Assembly (NCBI GenBank): GCA_011391185.1
Contig: JAABRB010000197.1
Coordinates: 1 to 6,813 of the forward strand
Length of the DNA: 6,813 nt
Direction of reading: 5' to 3'
From: Betaproteobacteria bacterium
GTDB taxonomy: Bacteria > Pseudomonadota > Gammaproteobacteria > Burkholderiales > SG8-39
Notes under the pieces: model-generated
Seen by the model: the letters and a program-made list of their open reading frames with translations, nothing else
The model's database searches: none
What the model was told of the DNA's origin: nothing
In this document: positions 1 to 6,554 of the stretch, piece by piece
Layout: each line of letters opens with the position of its first letter
Position numbering within the stretch: the stretch's first letter is position 1
Program-made: the position numbers and the translations under genes

Positions 1-735
1 CTGGGCGGCGTTCAGTCCGAAGTTCACCTGGAAGCCGATGCCGAGCAGGATGATGCCCGCGAGAAAGGCGAGGATCGTCGCGCCGCGTGCGCGGGGCGCG
101 CGCGTGGCGACGGGCGCAGCGGCCGGCGCGGCGCCCGCGAGCCGCCGCTCGGCCCAGACGATCCCGAGCGTCGCCGCGGCGAGCGCGATCGACGAAATCG
201 CGAAGGGCAGACGCGGATCCATGTGCCGCAGCGCGACCACGAAGTACGGCGCTGCCGCATAGGCGATGCCGAGCCCGAGCACCGACAGGCTCGCGAGCCA
301 CGGCACTGCCGGAGGTGGCGCGTAGCGCCCGAGCAGCACGAGCGGCGGCGCGCGCAGCGCGGACGACGTCACGGTCCACACGACGATGAGCGCGAGGAAC
401 CACCCTTGCGCCGATTCGCCCGACCCCACGATCAACGGCAGTGCGATCGCGGCGGCGCAGGAGACCACGGTCAGCGCGATGACCCACTTGCCGAGCCTGC
501 CGACGATCCGCGCGACGCGATCCGCGGCGACGCCCATTGCGACGTCCATCAGGGCGAAGATCACCTGGTCGGCCAGCAGGATGAGGAGCACCGCCTTCGC
601 GTCCAGCCCGACCTGGCGCGCGAGCTGCGGCAGGTAGATCACATAGACGACCCAGGTGGCCGCGAACAGGAACTGCACGGCACCGAAATAGACGCCGACA
701 CCGTGCGGCGTCCGGGCGGGCGCGCTGTTTGTCAT
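1..735 (-). CDS. MFS transporter, N-terminal 245 residues (3' end outside window)
   Basis: Seen: an open frame starts at ATG 735 and runs off the left edge of the window. The translation begins MTNSAPARTPHGVG and then shows about six hydrophobic segments. A motif-A-like loop between TM2 and TM3 (GVAADRVARIVGRLG, about residues 68-82) is typical of the major facilitator superfamily. A charged, Ala/Pro-rich linker near residues 198-221 is the usual central cytoplasmic loop, and a seventh segment (ILAFLAGIILLGIGF) follows before the edge. An SD-like GAGG lies about 8 nt upstream of the ATG. The gene is last in a minus-strand series, 28 nt after the DM13 gene. Known: MFS proteins are 12-TM secondary carriers of the inner membrane. 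Inferred: about 150 residues are missing to the left. It is not a duplicate of the other MFS gene here, because the motif-A and TM1 sequences differ. The substrate is unknown. Confidence 0.88.
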   Translation of the reverse strand, partial: MTNSAPARTPHGVGVYFGAVQFLFAATWVVYVIYLPQLARQVGLDAKAVLLILLADQVIFALMDVAMGVAADRVARIVGRLGKWVIALTVVSCAAAIALPLIVGSGESAQGWFLALIVVWTVTSSALRAPPLVLLGRYAPPPAVPWLASLSVLGLGIAYAAAPYFVVALRHMDPRLPFAISSIALAAATLGIVWAERRLAGAAPAAAPVATRAPRARGATILAFLAGIILLGIGFQVNFGLNAAQ

Positions 736-763
736 GGGATGCCTCGGACGCAATCCGACGCGG

Positions 764-1249
764 CTACTCGTGCCGTATCGCAGCCGGCGAGATCAGCACG
801 CCGAACTGCTCGCACCAGATCACCACGCTGCCGAAATTGGCGAGATTCACGCCAGCCGGGACAGGGTAGTTCTGGCTGCCCTTGAACGCGCGCAGGCGAC
901 CGAGGTCGACGAACATGGTGCGCGCGACCTCCGTCGAGGGCGTCACGATCTTGTCCGGCACGAGATACACGTGGTACTTCGGACCGGGCCCCACTTCGAA
1001 ATCGCTCTCGAGGTGGAGGAGGTCGGCGTACACCGTCACACCCCCCTTGCCGTGATGGATCGGATCGGAGGGGTTGGCGTGTATGAACGTGCCTTTCGCG
1101 AGGACCTTGCGTGCGGTCCGATCCTCGATCTTTTCCGCGGCGACGATGTCGGCGAGAAAGATGTAGGGATATGCGAAGACGCCGAGGGCGAAGCCAGCGG
1201 CGACACCCAGCAGTCCGCCGACGATGAGAGTCAGGATGGTCTTGGCCAT
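764..1249 (-). CDS. Membrane-anchored DM13-domain protein
   Basis: The 161-residue protein has one N-terminal hydrophobic segment (about residues 5-33, Gly/Ala-rich, like an uncleaved anchor or signal) followed by a soluble domain. Residues about 50-157 match the DM13 pattern I know. They include a G-x-F-x-x-A/H start, GGVTVYADL, a GPKYHVYLVP strand, LGRLRAFKGSQNYPVPAG, and the terminal SVVIWCEQFGVLIS with its single conserved Cys (C146). Known: DM13 domains (PF10517) are beta-rich and were proposed from sequence analysis to act in electron transfer or redox through this cysteine; experimental support in bacteria is thin. Topology suggests that the domain faces the periplasm. The start has an SD-like GGGAG about 6 nt upstream. 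The gene lies between two MFS transporter genes with 34- and 28-nt gaps, so all three are probably co-transcribed. Its role next to transporters is unknown. Confidence 0.85.
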   Translation of the reverse strand: MAKTILTLIVGGLLGVAAGFALGVFAYPYIFLADIVAAEKIEDRTARKVLAKGTFIHANPSDPIHHGKGGVTVYADLLHLESDFEVGPGPKYHVYLVPDKIVTPSTEVARTMFVDLGRLRAFKGSQNYPVPAGVNLANFGSVVIWCEQFGVLISPAAIRHE

Positions 1250-1283
1250 GGGGGGCTCCCCGTCGCTCGGTAGAAGATCGCGA

Positions 1284-2522
1284 TCACGCCGGCGCGAGCC
1301 GCCGTGTGGATCGCAGCAGCAGCCAGGCGGCGATCGAGACGTTCAGCAGGTTCCAGACGATGCCGTTCATGAACGCCGCGTCGTACGAGCCCGTGACATC
1401 GTAGATCGCGCCCGACAGCCAGCCGCCGAACGCCATGCCGAAGAGCGTCGCCATGATCACGGTCCCGATTCGCATACCGGCCTCGCGGGGCGAGAAATAC
1501 TCGCGGATGATCATGGCGTACGAGGGCACGATGCCGCCCTGGAAGAGGCCGAAGAGCGCGGAGACCACGTAGAGCGACACGAGCCCCTCGGAGCCCAGGT
1601 ACATCACGAGCGCGACGCCCTGCAGCGTCGATCCGAGCAGCAGGGTGCGCACGCCGCCCACGCGGTCGGCGATCCAGCCCGAGACGAGGCGGCTCACGAT
1701 GCCGAACCCGAGCATCAGCGAGAGCATCTCGGCGCCGCGCGCGGCGCCGTAGCCGAGGTCGCTGCACAGGGCGACGATGTGCACCTGCGGCATCGACATC
1801 GCCACGCAGCATGCCGCGCCGGCGATGATGAGGAGCGTCTGCAGGGACGCCGGGGACAGGCCCAGGGCGAGCGGCGTCCGGCCGGCGGGTGCACCGGCGC
1901 CTCCCGCGACATCCAGGATCGGCACCGGGCGCCTCAGCATCAGCGCGAGCGGCAGCATTGCGAACAGGATGAATATGCCGATCCCGATGTAGGTCGTGCG
2001 CCATCCGACGGTTTCGATGAAATGTTGCACGACCGGCGGCCAGATCGCCCCCGCGAGGTAGTTTCCGCTCGCGCAGATCGCCACGGCAATGCCGCGCCGG
2101 CGGTTGAACCAGAACGAGACGTCGGCAACCAGTGGGGCGAAGGTGGCGGAACTTCCGACGCCGACCAGCAATCCCTGGGCGATCGCGTATAGCCACATGC
2201 TGCTCGCGGCGCCCGCGGCGATCATGCCGACGCTCAGCGCAATCGTGCCGGCGATCACCGGGACGATGACGCCGAACCGGTCGGAGAGGCGCCCCATCAG
2301 AATGCCGCCCAAGCCGAAACCGACCATGGTGAGCGTGTAAGGCAGCGAGGCCGCACCGCGCGCGACGTCGAACTCGGCCTGCACCGTCGGGAGCACCACC
2401 ACCACCGACCACATGCCCACGCCGCCCAGCGTCGAGAGCATCAGCGTCGCGAGGAGACGCGCCCATGCGTACGGCGACTCCGCCTGGCTTTGCGACGTGT
2501 CGGCAACCCGCGCTGTGCTCAT
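1284..2522 (-). CDS. MFS transporter, oxalate/formate antiporter or monocarboxylate-porter type
   Basis: The 412-residue protein has 12 predicted membrane segments. It carries motif A after TM2 (GRLSDRFG, about residues 77-84), a loop with WFNRRRGIAV (about 138-147), and GWRTTYIGIGI (about 174-184), which is characteristic of OxlT-like and monocarboxylate-porter-like MFS carriers. A second motif-A copy (SGWIADRVGG) lies in the C-terminal half, as expected for the duplicated MFS fold. A 415-residue version from GTG 2531 is possible. I chose ATG 2522 because the SD-like GAGGG ends only 2 nt before that GTG but 11 nt before the ATG. Known: the family moves carboxylates across the inner membrane by proton symport or exchange. 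The gene is first in a minus-strand series with the DM13 and second MFS genes, and is divergent from the BenE-like gene. Inferred: the substrate is an organic acid, identity unknown. Confidence 0.92.
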   Translation of the reverse strand: MSTARVADTSQSQAESPYAWARLLATLMLSTLGGVGMWSVVVVLPTVQAEFDVARGAASLPYTLTMVGFGLGGILMGRLSDRFGVIVPVIAGTIALSVGMIAAGAASSMWLYAIAQGLLVGVGSSATFAPLVADVSFWFNRRRGIAVAICASGNYLAGAIWPPVVQHFIETVGWRTTYIGIGIFILFAMLPLALMLRRPVPILDVAGGAGAPAGRTPLALGLSPASLQTLLIIAGAACCVAMSMPQVHIVALCSDLGYGAARGAEMLSLMLGFGIVSRLVSGWIADRVGGVRTLLLGSTLQGVALVMYLGSEGLVSLYVVSALFGLFQGGIVPSYAMIIREYFSPREAGMRIGTVIMATLFGMAFGGWLSGAIYDVTGSYDAAFMNGIVWNLLNVSIAAWLLLRSTRRLAPA

Positions 2523-2664
2523 TTCGTCCACGTCCCTCGCTGGCCGCGCGGCGGGAGCGCCCCGGGCACCGCGAACTTACCTCAGTTTGTGGCATTGCGG
2601 TCCGCGCACCGGATTCCGTTCGCCGGTGCGTGTTGTGCGCCCCGCGCTTTCTGGGGAGAATGGG
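2523..2664. promoter_or_regulatory. Divergent intergenic region between MFS and BenE-like genes
   Basis: This 142-nt gap must hold the promoters of both divergent transcription units. An AT-richer patch lies at about 2571-2596 and an inverted repeat at 2605-2630 (separate entry). SD-like sequences sit at both edges: GAGGG on the minus strand for the MFS gene and GGGGAG at 2653-2658 on the plus strand for the BenE-like gene. I see no convincing sigma-70 -35/-10 pair on either strand. The promoter function is inferred from gene layout only. Confidence 0.5.
2605..2630. repeat. Inverted repeat CGCACCGG-N10-CCGGTGCG, candidate operator
   Basis: Eight bases at 2605-2612 are perfectly complementary to 2623-2630, around a 10-nt centre. 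The repeat sits between two divergently transcribed transporter genes, 34 nt before the preferred BenE-like start. The 18-nt centre-to-centre spacing of the arms fits binding of a dimeric helix-turn-helix regulator, but an mRNA leader hairpin is equally possible. No regulator gene lies in the window. GC-rich inverted repeats of this size can also arise by chance in this base composition. Confidence 0.4.
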
Positions 2665-3918
2665 GTGCCGCCGCGCCGCCCGCCTGCCGAATCGATGCCC
2701 CTCGAGAAACCCGAAGCGCCGCCTCCCTCAGTGCGCCAGGCGCTCGCCGATTTCGGCGGTCTCTATGCGGTCAACGCAATCGTCGCGTTCATTTTCGCGG
2801 CGACGGCGCCGGTCGCGATCGTCCTCGCCGTGGGCACTCGGGGCGGGCTCGGTCCCGAAGACCTCGCATCGTGGCTGTTCGGCGCCTTCTTCCTCAACGG
2901 GCTGATCAGCATCTGGTTCTGCTGGCGGTATCGGCAGCCACTCGTCTTCTTCTGGTCGATCCCCGGGACGGTGCTCGTGGGGCCGGCGCTCGGCCATCTC
3001 ACCTTTCCGGAGGTGATCGGCACGTTCATCGCGACCGGAGTGTTGATGCTCGTGCTGGGTCTCTCCGGATGGGTGCGCCGCGCGATGGAAGCGGTCCCGA
3101 TGCCGATCGTGATGGGCATGGTCGCGGGCGTTTTTCTGCGCTTCGGGCTGGATCTTGTCCGCGCCTTCCGCGACGACTTCTGGATGGCCGCGTCGATGAC
3201 CGCCGCCTTCGCGGCGCTGAGCGCGGCGCCGCGACTCAATCGCCTGATGCCCCCGCTCATCGGCGCGCTGATCGTGGGCGCGGTGCTGGTCGCCGCGCTG
3301 GGCCGCTTCGACCCGGGTGGCGCGAACGTGCTCGCGTTCGCGCGCCCGAACCTGTATGTGCCGGCGTTGTCATGGCAGGCGATGGTCGAGCTCGTCGTGC
3401 CGCTCGCGATCACGGTGCTCGTGGCGCAGAACGCGCAGGGCATCGCCGTGCTGCGCGCGGTCGGCCACGCGCCGCCGGTGAACGCGATCACCGCCGCGTG
3501 CGGGGCGGGCTCGATCGTCGCCGGCATGGTCGGCGCGGTGTCGACCTGTCTGACCGGTCCGGTCAACGCGATCATCTCCGGCTCGGGCGTGAAGCACCGG
3601 CACTACACCGCCGGCATTTTCGTGGGACTCCTCGGTGTCGCATTCGGCCTCGCCGCGCCGGTTCTCACGCGGGTGATGCTGGCGACGCCCGGTGCATTCA
3701 TCGCGACGCTGGCCGGCCTGGCGATGCTGCGCATCCTCCAGACGGCGTTCACCGTATCTTTCAAGGACCGGTTCACGCTGGGCGCGCTGGTCACGTTTCT
3801 CGTCACGGTGGCGGACGTGCCGATCTTCAATATCGGGGCGCCGTTCTGGGGACTCGTGATTGGATTCGCCGCCTCCTGGGTGCTCGAGCGTGGGGATTTC
3901 CGGGCTGAGAAACCATGA
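2665..3918 (+). CDS. BenE-family (benzoate/H+ symporter family) membrane transporter
   Basis: The protein is 417 residues from GTG 2665. After a short Pro/Arg-rich, non-hydrophobic start come about 10-12 membrane segments. These include FGGLYAVNAIVAFIF near residue 33, FFWSIPGTVLVGPAL (the family's conserved Pro-Gly re-entrant-like segment), AITVLVAQNAQGIAVLRA, and GMVGAVSTCLTGPVNAII followed by SGVKHRHYTAGI in the C-terminal half. This order fits BenE proteins (PF03594), which are usually about 390-400 residues. Known: Acinetobacter BenE imports benzoate with protons; paralogues may carry other substrates. Start choice: GTG 2665 has an SD-like GGGGAG with a 6-nt spacer, whereas ATG 2695 (407 residues) has no visible SD but fits the usual length better. 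No benzoate-degradation gene is seen nearby, so a benzoate role is unproven. The gene is probably a single-gene unit, divergent from the MFS operon and ended by the hairpin just after its stop. Confidence 0.9.
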   Translation: MPPRRPPAESMPLEKPEAPPPSVRQALADFGGLYAVNAIVAFIFAATAPVAIVLAVGTRGGLGPEDLASWLFGAFFLNGLISIWFCWRYRQPLVFFWSIPGTVLVGPALGHLTFPEVIGTFIATGVLMLVLGLSGWVRRAMEAVPMPIVMGMVAGVFLRFGLDLVRAFRDDFWMAASMTAAFAALSAAPRLNRLMPPLIGALIVGAVLVAALGRFDPGGANVLAFARPNLYVPALSWQAMVELVVPLAITVLVAQNAQGIAVLRAVGHAPPVNAITAACGAGSIVAGMVGAVSTCLTGPVNAIISGSGVKHRHYTAGIFVGLLGVAFGLAAPVLTRVMLATPGAFIATLAGLAMLRILQTAFTVSFKDRFTLGALVTFLVTVADVPIFNIGAPFWGLVIGFAASWVLERGDFRAEKP

Positions 3919-3957
3919 TCCGGCGCGGGGCAGGCCTGACGGTGGCGCGCGCCGGAT
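3918..3957 (+). terminator. GC-rich hairpin after the BenE-like gene, candidate terminator
   Basis: ATCCGGCGCG at 3918-3927 pairs perfectly with CGCGCCGGAT at 3948-3957 (10 bp, 20-nt loop). The left arm starts at the last base of the BenE-like stop codon. The sequence after the stem (TGGCGTAATATTTCG) is AT-richer but lacks a true run of T, and the loop is long for a classic intrinsic terminator. It may end benE-like transcription or protect the mRNA 3' end. The stem is seen directly; its function is inferred. Confidence 0.45.
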
Positions 3958-3958
3958 T

Positions 3959-4040
3959 GGCGTAATATTTCGATTGGGATCAGGCGTACTGCGGACGTAT
4001 TTCGCATCCGCAAATTTCACCGCTCACGCACCCTCGACAA
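3959..4040 (+). promoter_or_regulatory. AT-richer leader of the pseudoprotease gene with short repeats
   Basis: This stretch stands out by low GC. It holds TAATAT at 3963-3968, a -10-like hexamer with no good -35 partner. TATTTCG occurs twice, at 3966-3972 and 3998-4004, 32 nt apart. TGCGGA (3990-3995) and TCCGCA (4007-4012) form a 6-bp stem with an 11-nt loop. It is the only plausible place for a dedicated promoter of the gene starting at 4041. No clear SD precedes that start, so translation may begin weakly or from a short or leaderless message. The promoter function is inferred. Confidence 0.35.
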
Positions 4041-5015
4041 ATGGACGAACTCGGCGACTGGGCATTCCCGGAGAGCGTGCAGCCGCGACCGGATGACGTA
4101 CGGTTCGACCTGGACGCGGCGTTCGACGCGGTCGTGCAGGTGCGTACCGAAATTCCGGAGGATGCGTTTACCGCATCGATCCTCGGCACCGCGCGAGCCG
4201 GCAACGGTGTGGTGATCCGCGACGACGGGCTGGTGCTGACGATCGGCTACCTGATCACCGAGGCCGAGACGATCTGGCTCACGACGAACCGAGGCGTGGT
4301 GGTCGCGGGACATCCCCTCGCGTATGACCAGGCGACGGGGCTCGGCCTGGTGCAGCCCCTCGGCCGGCTCGACGTGCGACCCCTGCCGTGGGGTTCGGCG
4401 TCGAGCTGCATGTTCGGGGACGACGTGATCGTCATCGGACACGGCGGGCGCGAGCATGCGCTCAAGGCGAAAGTGATCGCGGTGCGCGAGTTCGCGGGGT
4501 ACTGGGAGTACGTGCTGGACGAGGCGGTGTTCACTGCGCCGGCGCACCCGCAGTGGGGTGGCGCGGCGCTGGTTGGCGCCGCGGGCGAGTTGCTGGGAAT
4601 CGGGTCGCTCCTGGTCGAGGAGACCGTGGCGGGCCAGTCGGTCCAGGGCAACATGATCGTGCCGATCGATCTCCTGGGTCCGATACTCGAGGACATGCTG
4701 AAGCTGGGCCGTCCTGCGCGGCCGGCGCGCCCCTGGCTCGGCATGTACACGACGGAGATGCGTGGCCAGCTGATCGTGGGCGGGCTGGCCGAGGGGGGCC
4801 CCGCGCACCGTGCCGGCGTACGCACGAAGGACATGGTGCTCGAGGTGGCGGCCGAGCGCGTGACGGGCCTGGCCGACCTGTTTCGCCGCGTGTGGCGACT
4901 CGGCGTCGCCGGCGTCGAGGTTCCGCTCACGCTGGCGCGCGATGGCGAGCTCATGCGCATACGCCTCCGCTCGGCCGATCGCAACGATTTCCTGAAGAAG
5001 CCCCAGCTGCACTGA
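4041..5015 (+). CDS. HtrA/S1C-like trypsin-fold plus PDZ protein, predicted catalytically inactive
   Basis: The protein is 324 residues. Residues about 25-215 follow the chymotrypsin-like fold of HtrA/S1C proteases (GNGVVIRDDGLVLT at 54-67, a late GELLGIGSL strand, IVPIDLLGPIL at 206-216). Residues about 230-312 form a PDZ domain (PWLGM, GGLAEGGPAHRAGVR, DMVLEVAAERV, VPLTLARDGE). The catalytic triad appears absent. The usual TNAHVV reads TIGYLI (His to Tyr70), the usual TDLAVL reads TGLGLV (Asp to Gly100), and GNSGGP reads PQWGGA (Ser to Trp172). No signal peptide or TM segment is seen. In-frame TAA 3963 with no ATG, GTG or TTG before 4041 rules out an ordinary longer start, so the protein is probably cytoplasmic, unlike periplasmic DegP or DegS. 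Inferred role: binding or scaffolding of C-terminal peptides through PDZ. Databases may label it a serine protease, which these residues argue against. Confidence 0.86.
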   Translation: MDELGDWAFPESVQPRPDDVRFDLDAAFDAVVQVRTEIPEDAFTASILGTARAGNGVVIRDDGLVLTIGYLITEAETIWLTTNRGVVVAGHPLAYDQATGLGLVQPLGRLDVRPLPWGSASSCMFGDDVIVIGHGGREHALKAKVIAVREFAGYWEYVLDEAVFTAPAHPQWGGAALVGAAGELLGIGSLLVEETVAGQSVQGNMIVPIDLLGPILEDMLKLGRPARPARPWLGMYTTEMRGQLIVGGLAEGGPAHRAGVRTKDMVLEVAAERVTGLADLFRRVWRLGVAGVEVPLTLARDGELMRIRLRSADRNDFLKKPQLH

Positions 5016-5017
5016 TT

Positions 5018-5287
5018 CGACCCTGCGCGGGTCACGTCGCCGCCGACGTCGAAGAGATCCTTCACCGAGACCGGCAATCCGTCCACCGGTGAGCGGACGA
5101 CGCCTGCGTGCCACAGGCGGTCGGCATGATCGGCCTCTGCGCGCGCCATGTCGGCGTAGATCTTCAGGAATGCGAGCGCCCCTTCGCCGGACGGATCGGC
5201 GATGCGTTCGAGCGACTGCTCGACGAGCGCGCGGCTCGTCGTGCGCCCGGCCGCAAGATCCGCGGCAAGCACCGCGACGGTCGTCAT
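5018..5287 (-). pseudogene. Amidase-signature family enzyme, truncated N-terminal remnant
   Basis: From ATG 5287, about 90 residues look like the start of an amidase-signature hydrolase (GatA/aryl-acylamidase type, normally about 450-500 residues). The remnant has an N-terminal helix with GRTTSRALVEQSLERI, then FLKIYADMARAEADHAD, and then DGLPVSVKDLFDVGG ending in TRAGS. K76 in SVKD corresponds to the catalytic Lys of the Ser-cisSer-Lys triad. The Gly/Ser-rich segment with both catalytic serines is missing, so no activity is expected. Homology stops at 5018, 2 nt beyond the stop codon of the convergent pseudoprotease gene. The frame stays open on the minus strand to 4247, but beyond residue 90 it is only antisense to that gene. 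It follows the aldo/keto reductase by 42 nt, suggesting a former two-gene operon. Only a weak SD (GGGAA, about 11 nt away) precedes the ATG. Confidence 0.8.
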
Positions 5288-5329
5288 TGTCGGAGCGTTC
5301 CCGACGCGGCGCCCGATTCCGGACGGGCC

Positions 5330-6316
<987 letters not shown>

Positions 6317-6352
6317 GCTGTTCTCCTGCTCGCGTGTGTTTCCGGACCCGGC

Positions 6353-6375
6353 AGTCTACGGGATCCGGCCGGATC
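6353..6375 (-). promoter_or_regulatory. Candidate promoter/operator of the aldo/keto reductase gene with 14-bp palindrome
   Basis: On the minus strand TAGACT (plus coordinates 6353-6358) resembles a -10 box, 36 nt upstream of the reductase ATG. Directly upstream of it is the perfect, loop-free palindrome GATCCGGCCGGATC at 6362-6375, which would fill the spacer between -10 and -35. No recognisable -35 hexamer follows. A second CCGGCCGG core occurs at 6390-6397, 25 nt from the first. The palindrome is seen directly; the regulatory role is inferred from its position. Confidence 0.35.
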
Positions 6376-6416
6376 GCGGCGCCCCGGGACCGGCCGGCAG
6401 CCGATCGGGAGCTACC

Positions 6417-6443
6417 ATGCGCCGTTCGGCAGCGGGCGCGTGA
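6417..6443 (+). other. Possible 8-codon leader ORF upstream of the MASE2 gene
   Basis: ATG at 6417 is preceded by GGGAG at 6407-6411 with a 5-nt spacer. It opens a frame reading MRRSAAGA before TGA 6441-6443, 111 nt before the next gene. The SD spacing is good, but such short frames are common by chance. The rest of the 238-nt gap (6317-6554) shows no other gene. Two of its eight codons encode Arg, and there is no run of one amino acid that would suggest attenuation. Translation is unproven. Confidence 0.15.
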
Positions 6444-6554
6444 CGCGTGGGGCCGCCCCGGTTACGATCGAGAAATCGCTGCTGAATCCGACCGGGCGGA
6501 CGCTTGCGCCGATGACCGCGTCGGACGCGCCAGCCCGGCACCTGAAGCAGGACC

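Noticed and set aside
223..885. A 220-codon plus-strand frame across the MFS-DM13 junction
   Set aside because: Arg/His/Asp-rich shadow spanning two minus-strand genes and their gap; no SD or domain.
1224..2192. A 322-codon plus-strand open frame opposite the MFS gene
   Set aside because: It is the reverse shadow of a clear 12-TM MFS protein. The translation is Arg/His/Glu/Gln-rich and low-complexity, with no domain pattern.
1231..2595. A 454-codon minus-strand frame overlapping the MFS gene in another phase
   Set aside because: Same-strand frame shadow of the MFS gene, with an Arg-rich translation and no membrane segments.
2490..3908. A 472-codon plus-strand frame overlapping the BenE-like gene
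   Set aside because: Out-of-frame shadow, Arg/Gly-rich. The BenE frame has the hydrophobic pattern and family motifs.
4247..5017. Continuation of the amidase frame as genuine amidase sequence
   Set aside because: After residue 90 the translation becomes Ser/Pro/Arg-rich and lacks the amidase Gly-Ser-Ser motif. It is simply antisense to the pseudoprotease gene.
5019..5033. GACCC-N5-GGGTC hairpin just after the pseudoprotease stop, as a terminator
   Set aside because: The stem is only 5 bp with no T-run, and it falls within the conserved DVTRAGS coding part of the amidase remnant, so it is most likely coincidental.
5311..5328. GCCCG-N8-CGGGC stem in the gap after the aldo/keto reductase stop
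   Set aside because: Five base pairs and no T-run on the minus strand; too weak to call a terminator in GC-rich DNA.
6444..6554. Sigma-70 promoter for the MASE2 gene, for example TTACGA at 6462
   Set aside because: The only partner (TGAATC at 6483) gives a 15-nt spacer and poor matches; not supportable.
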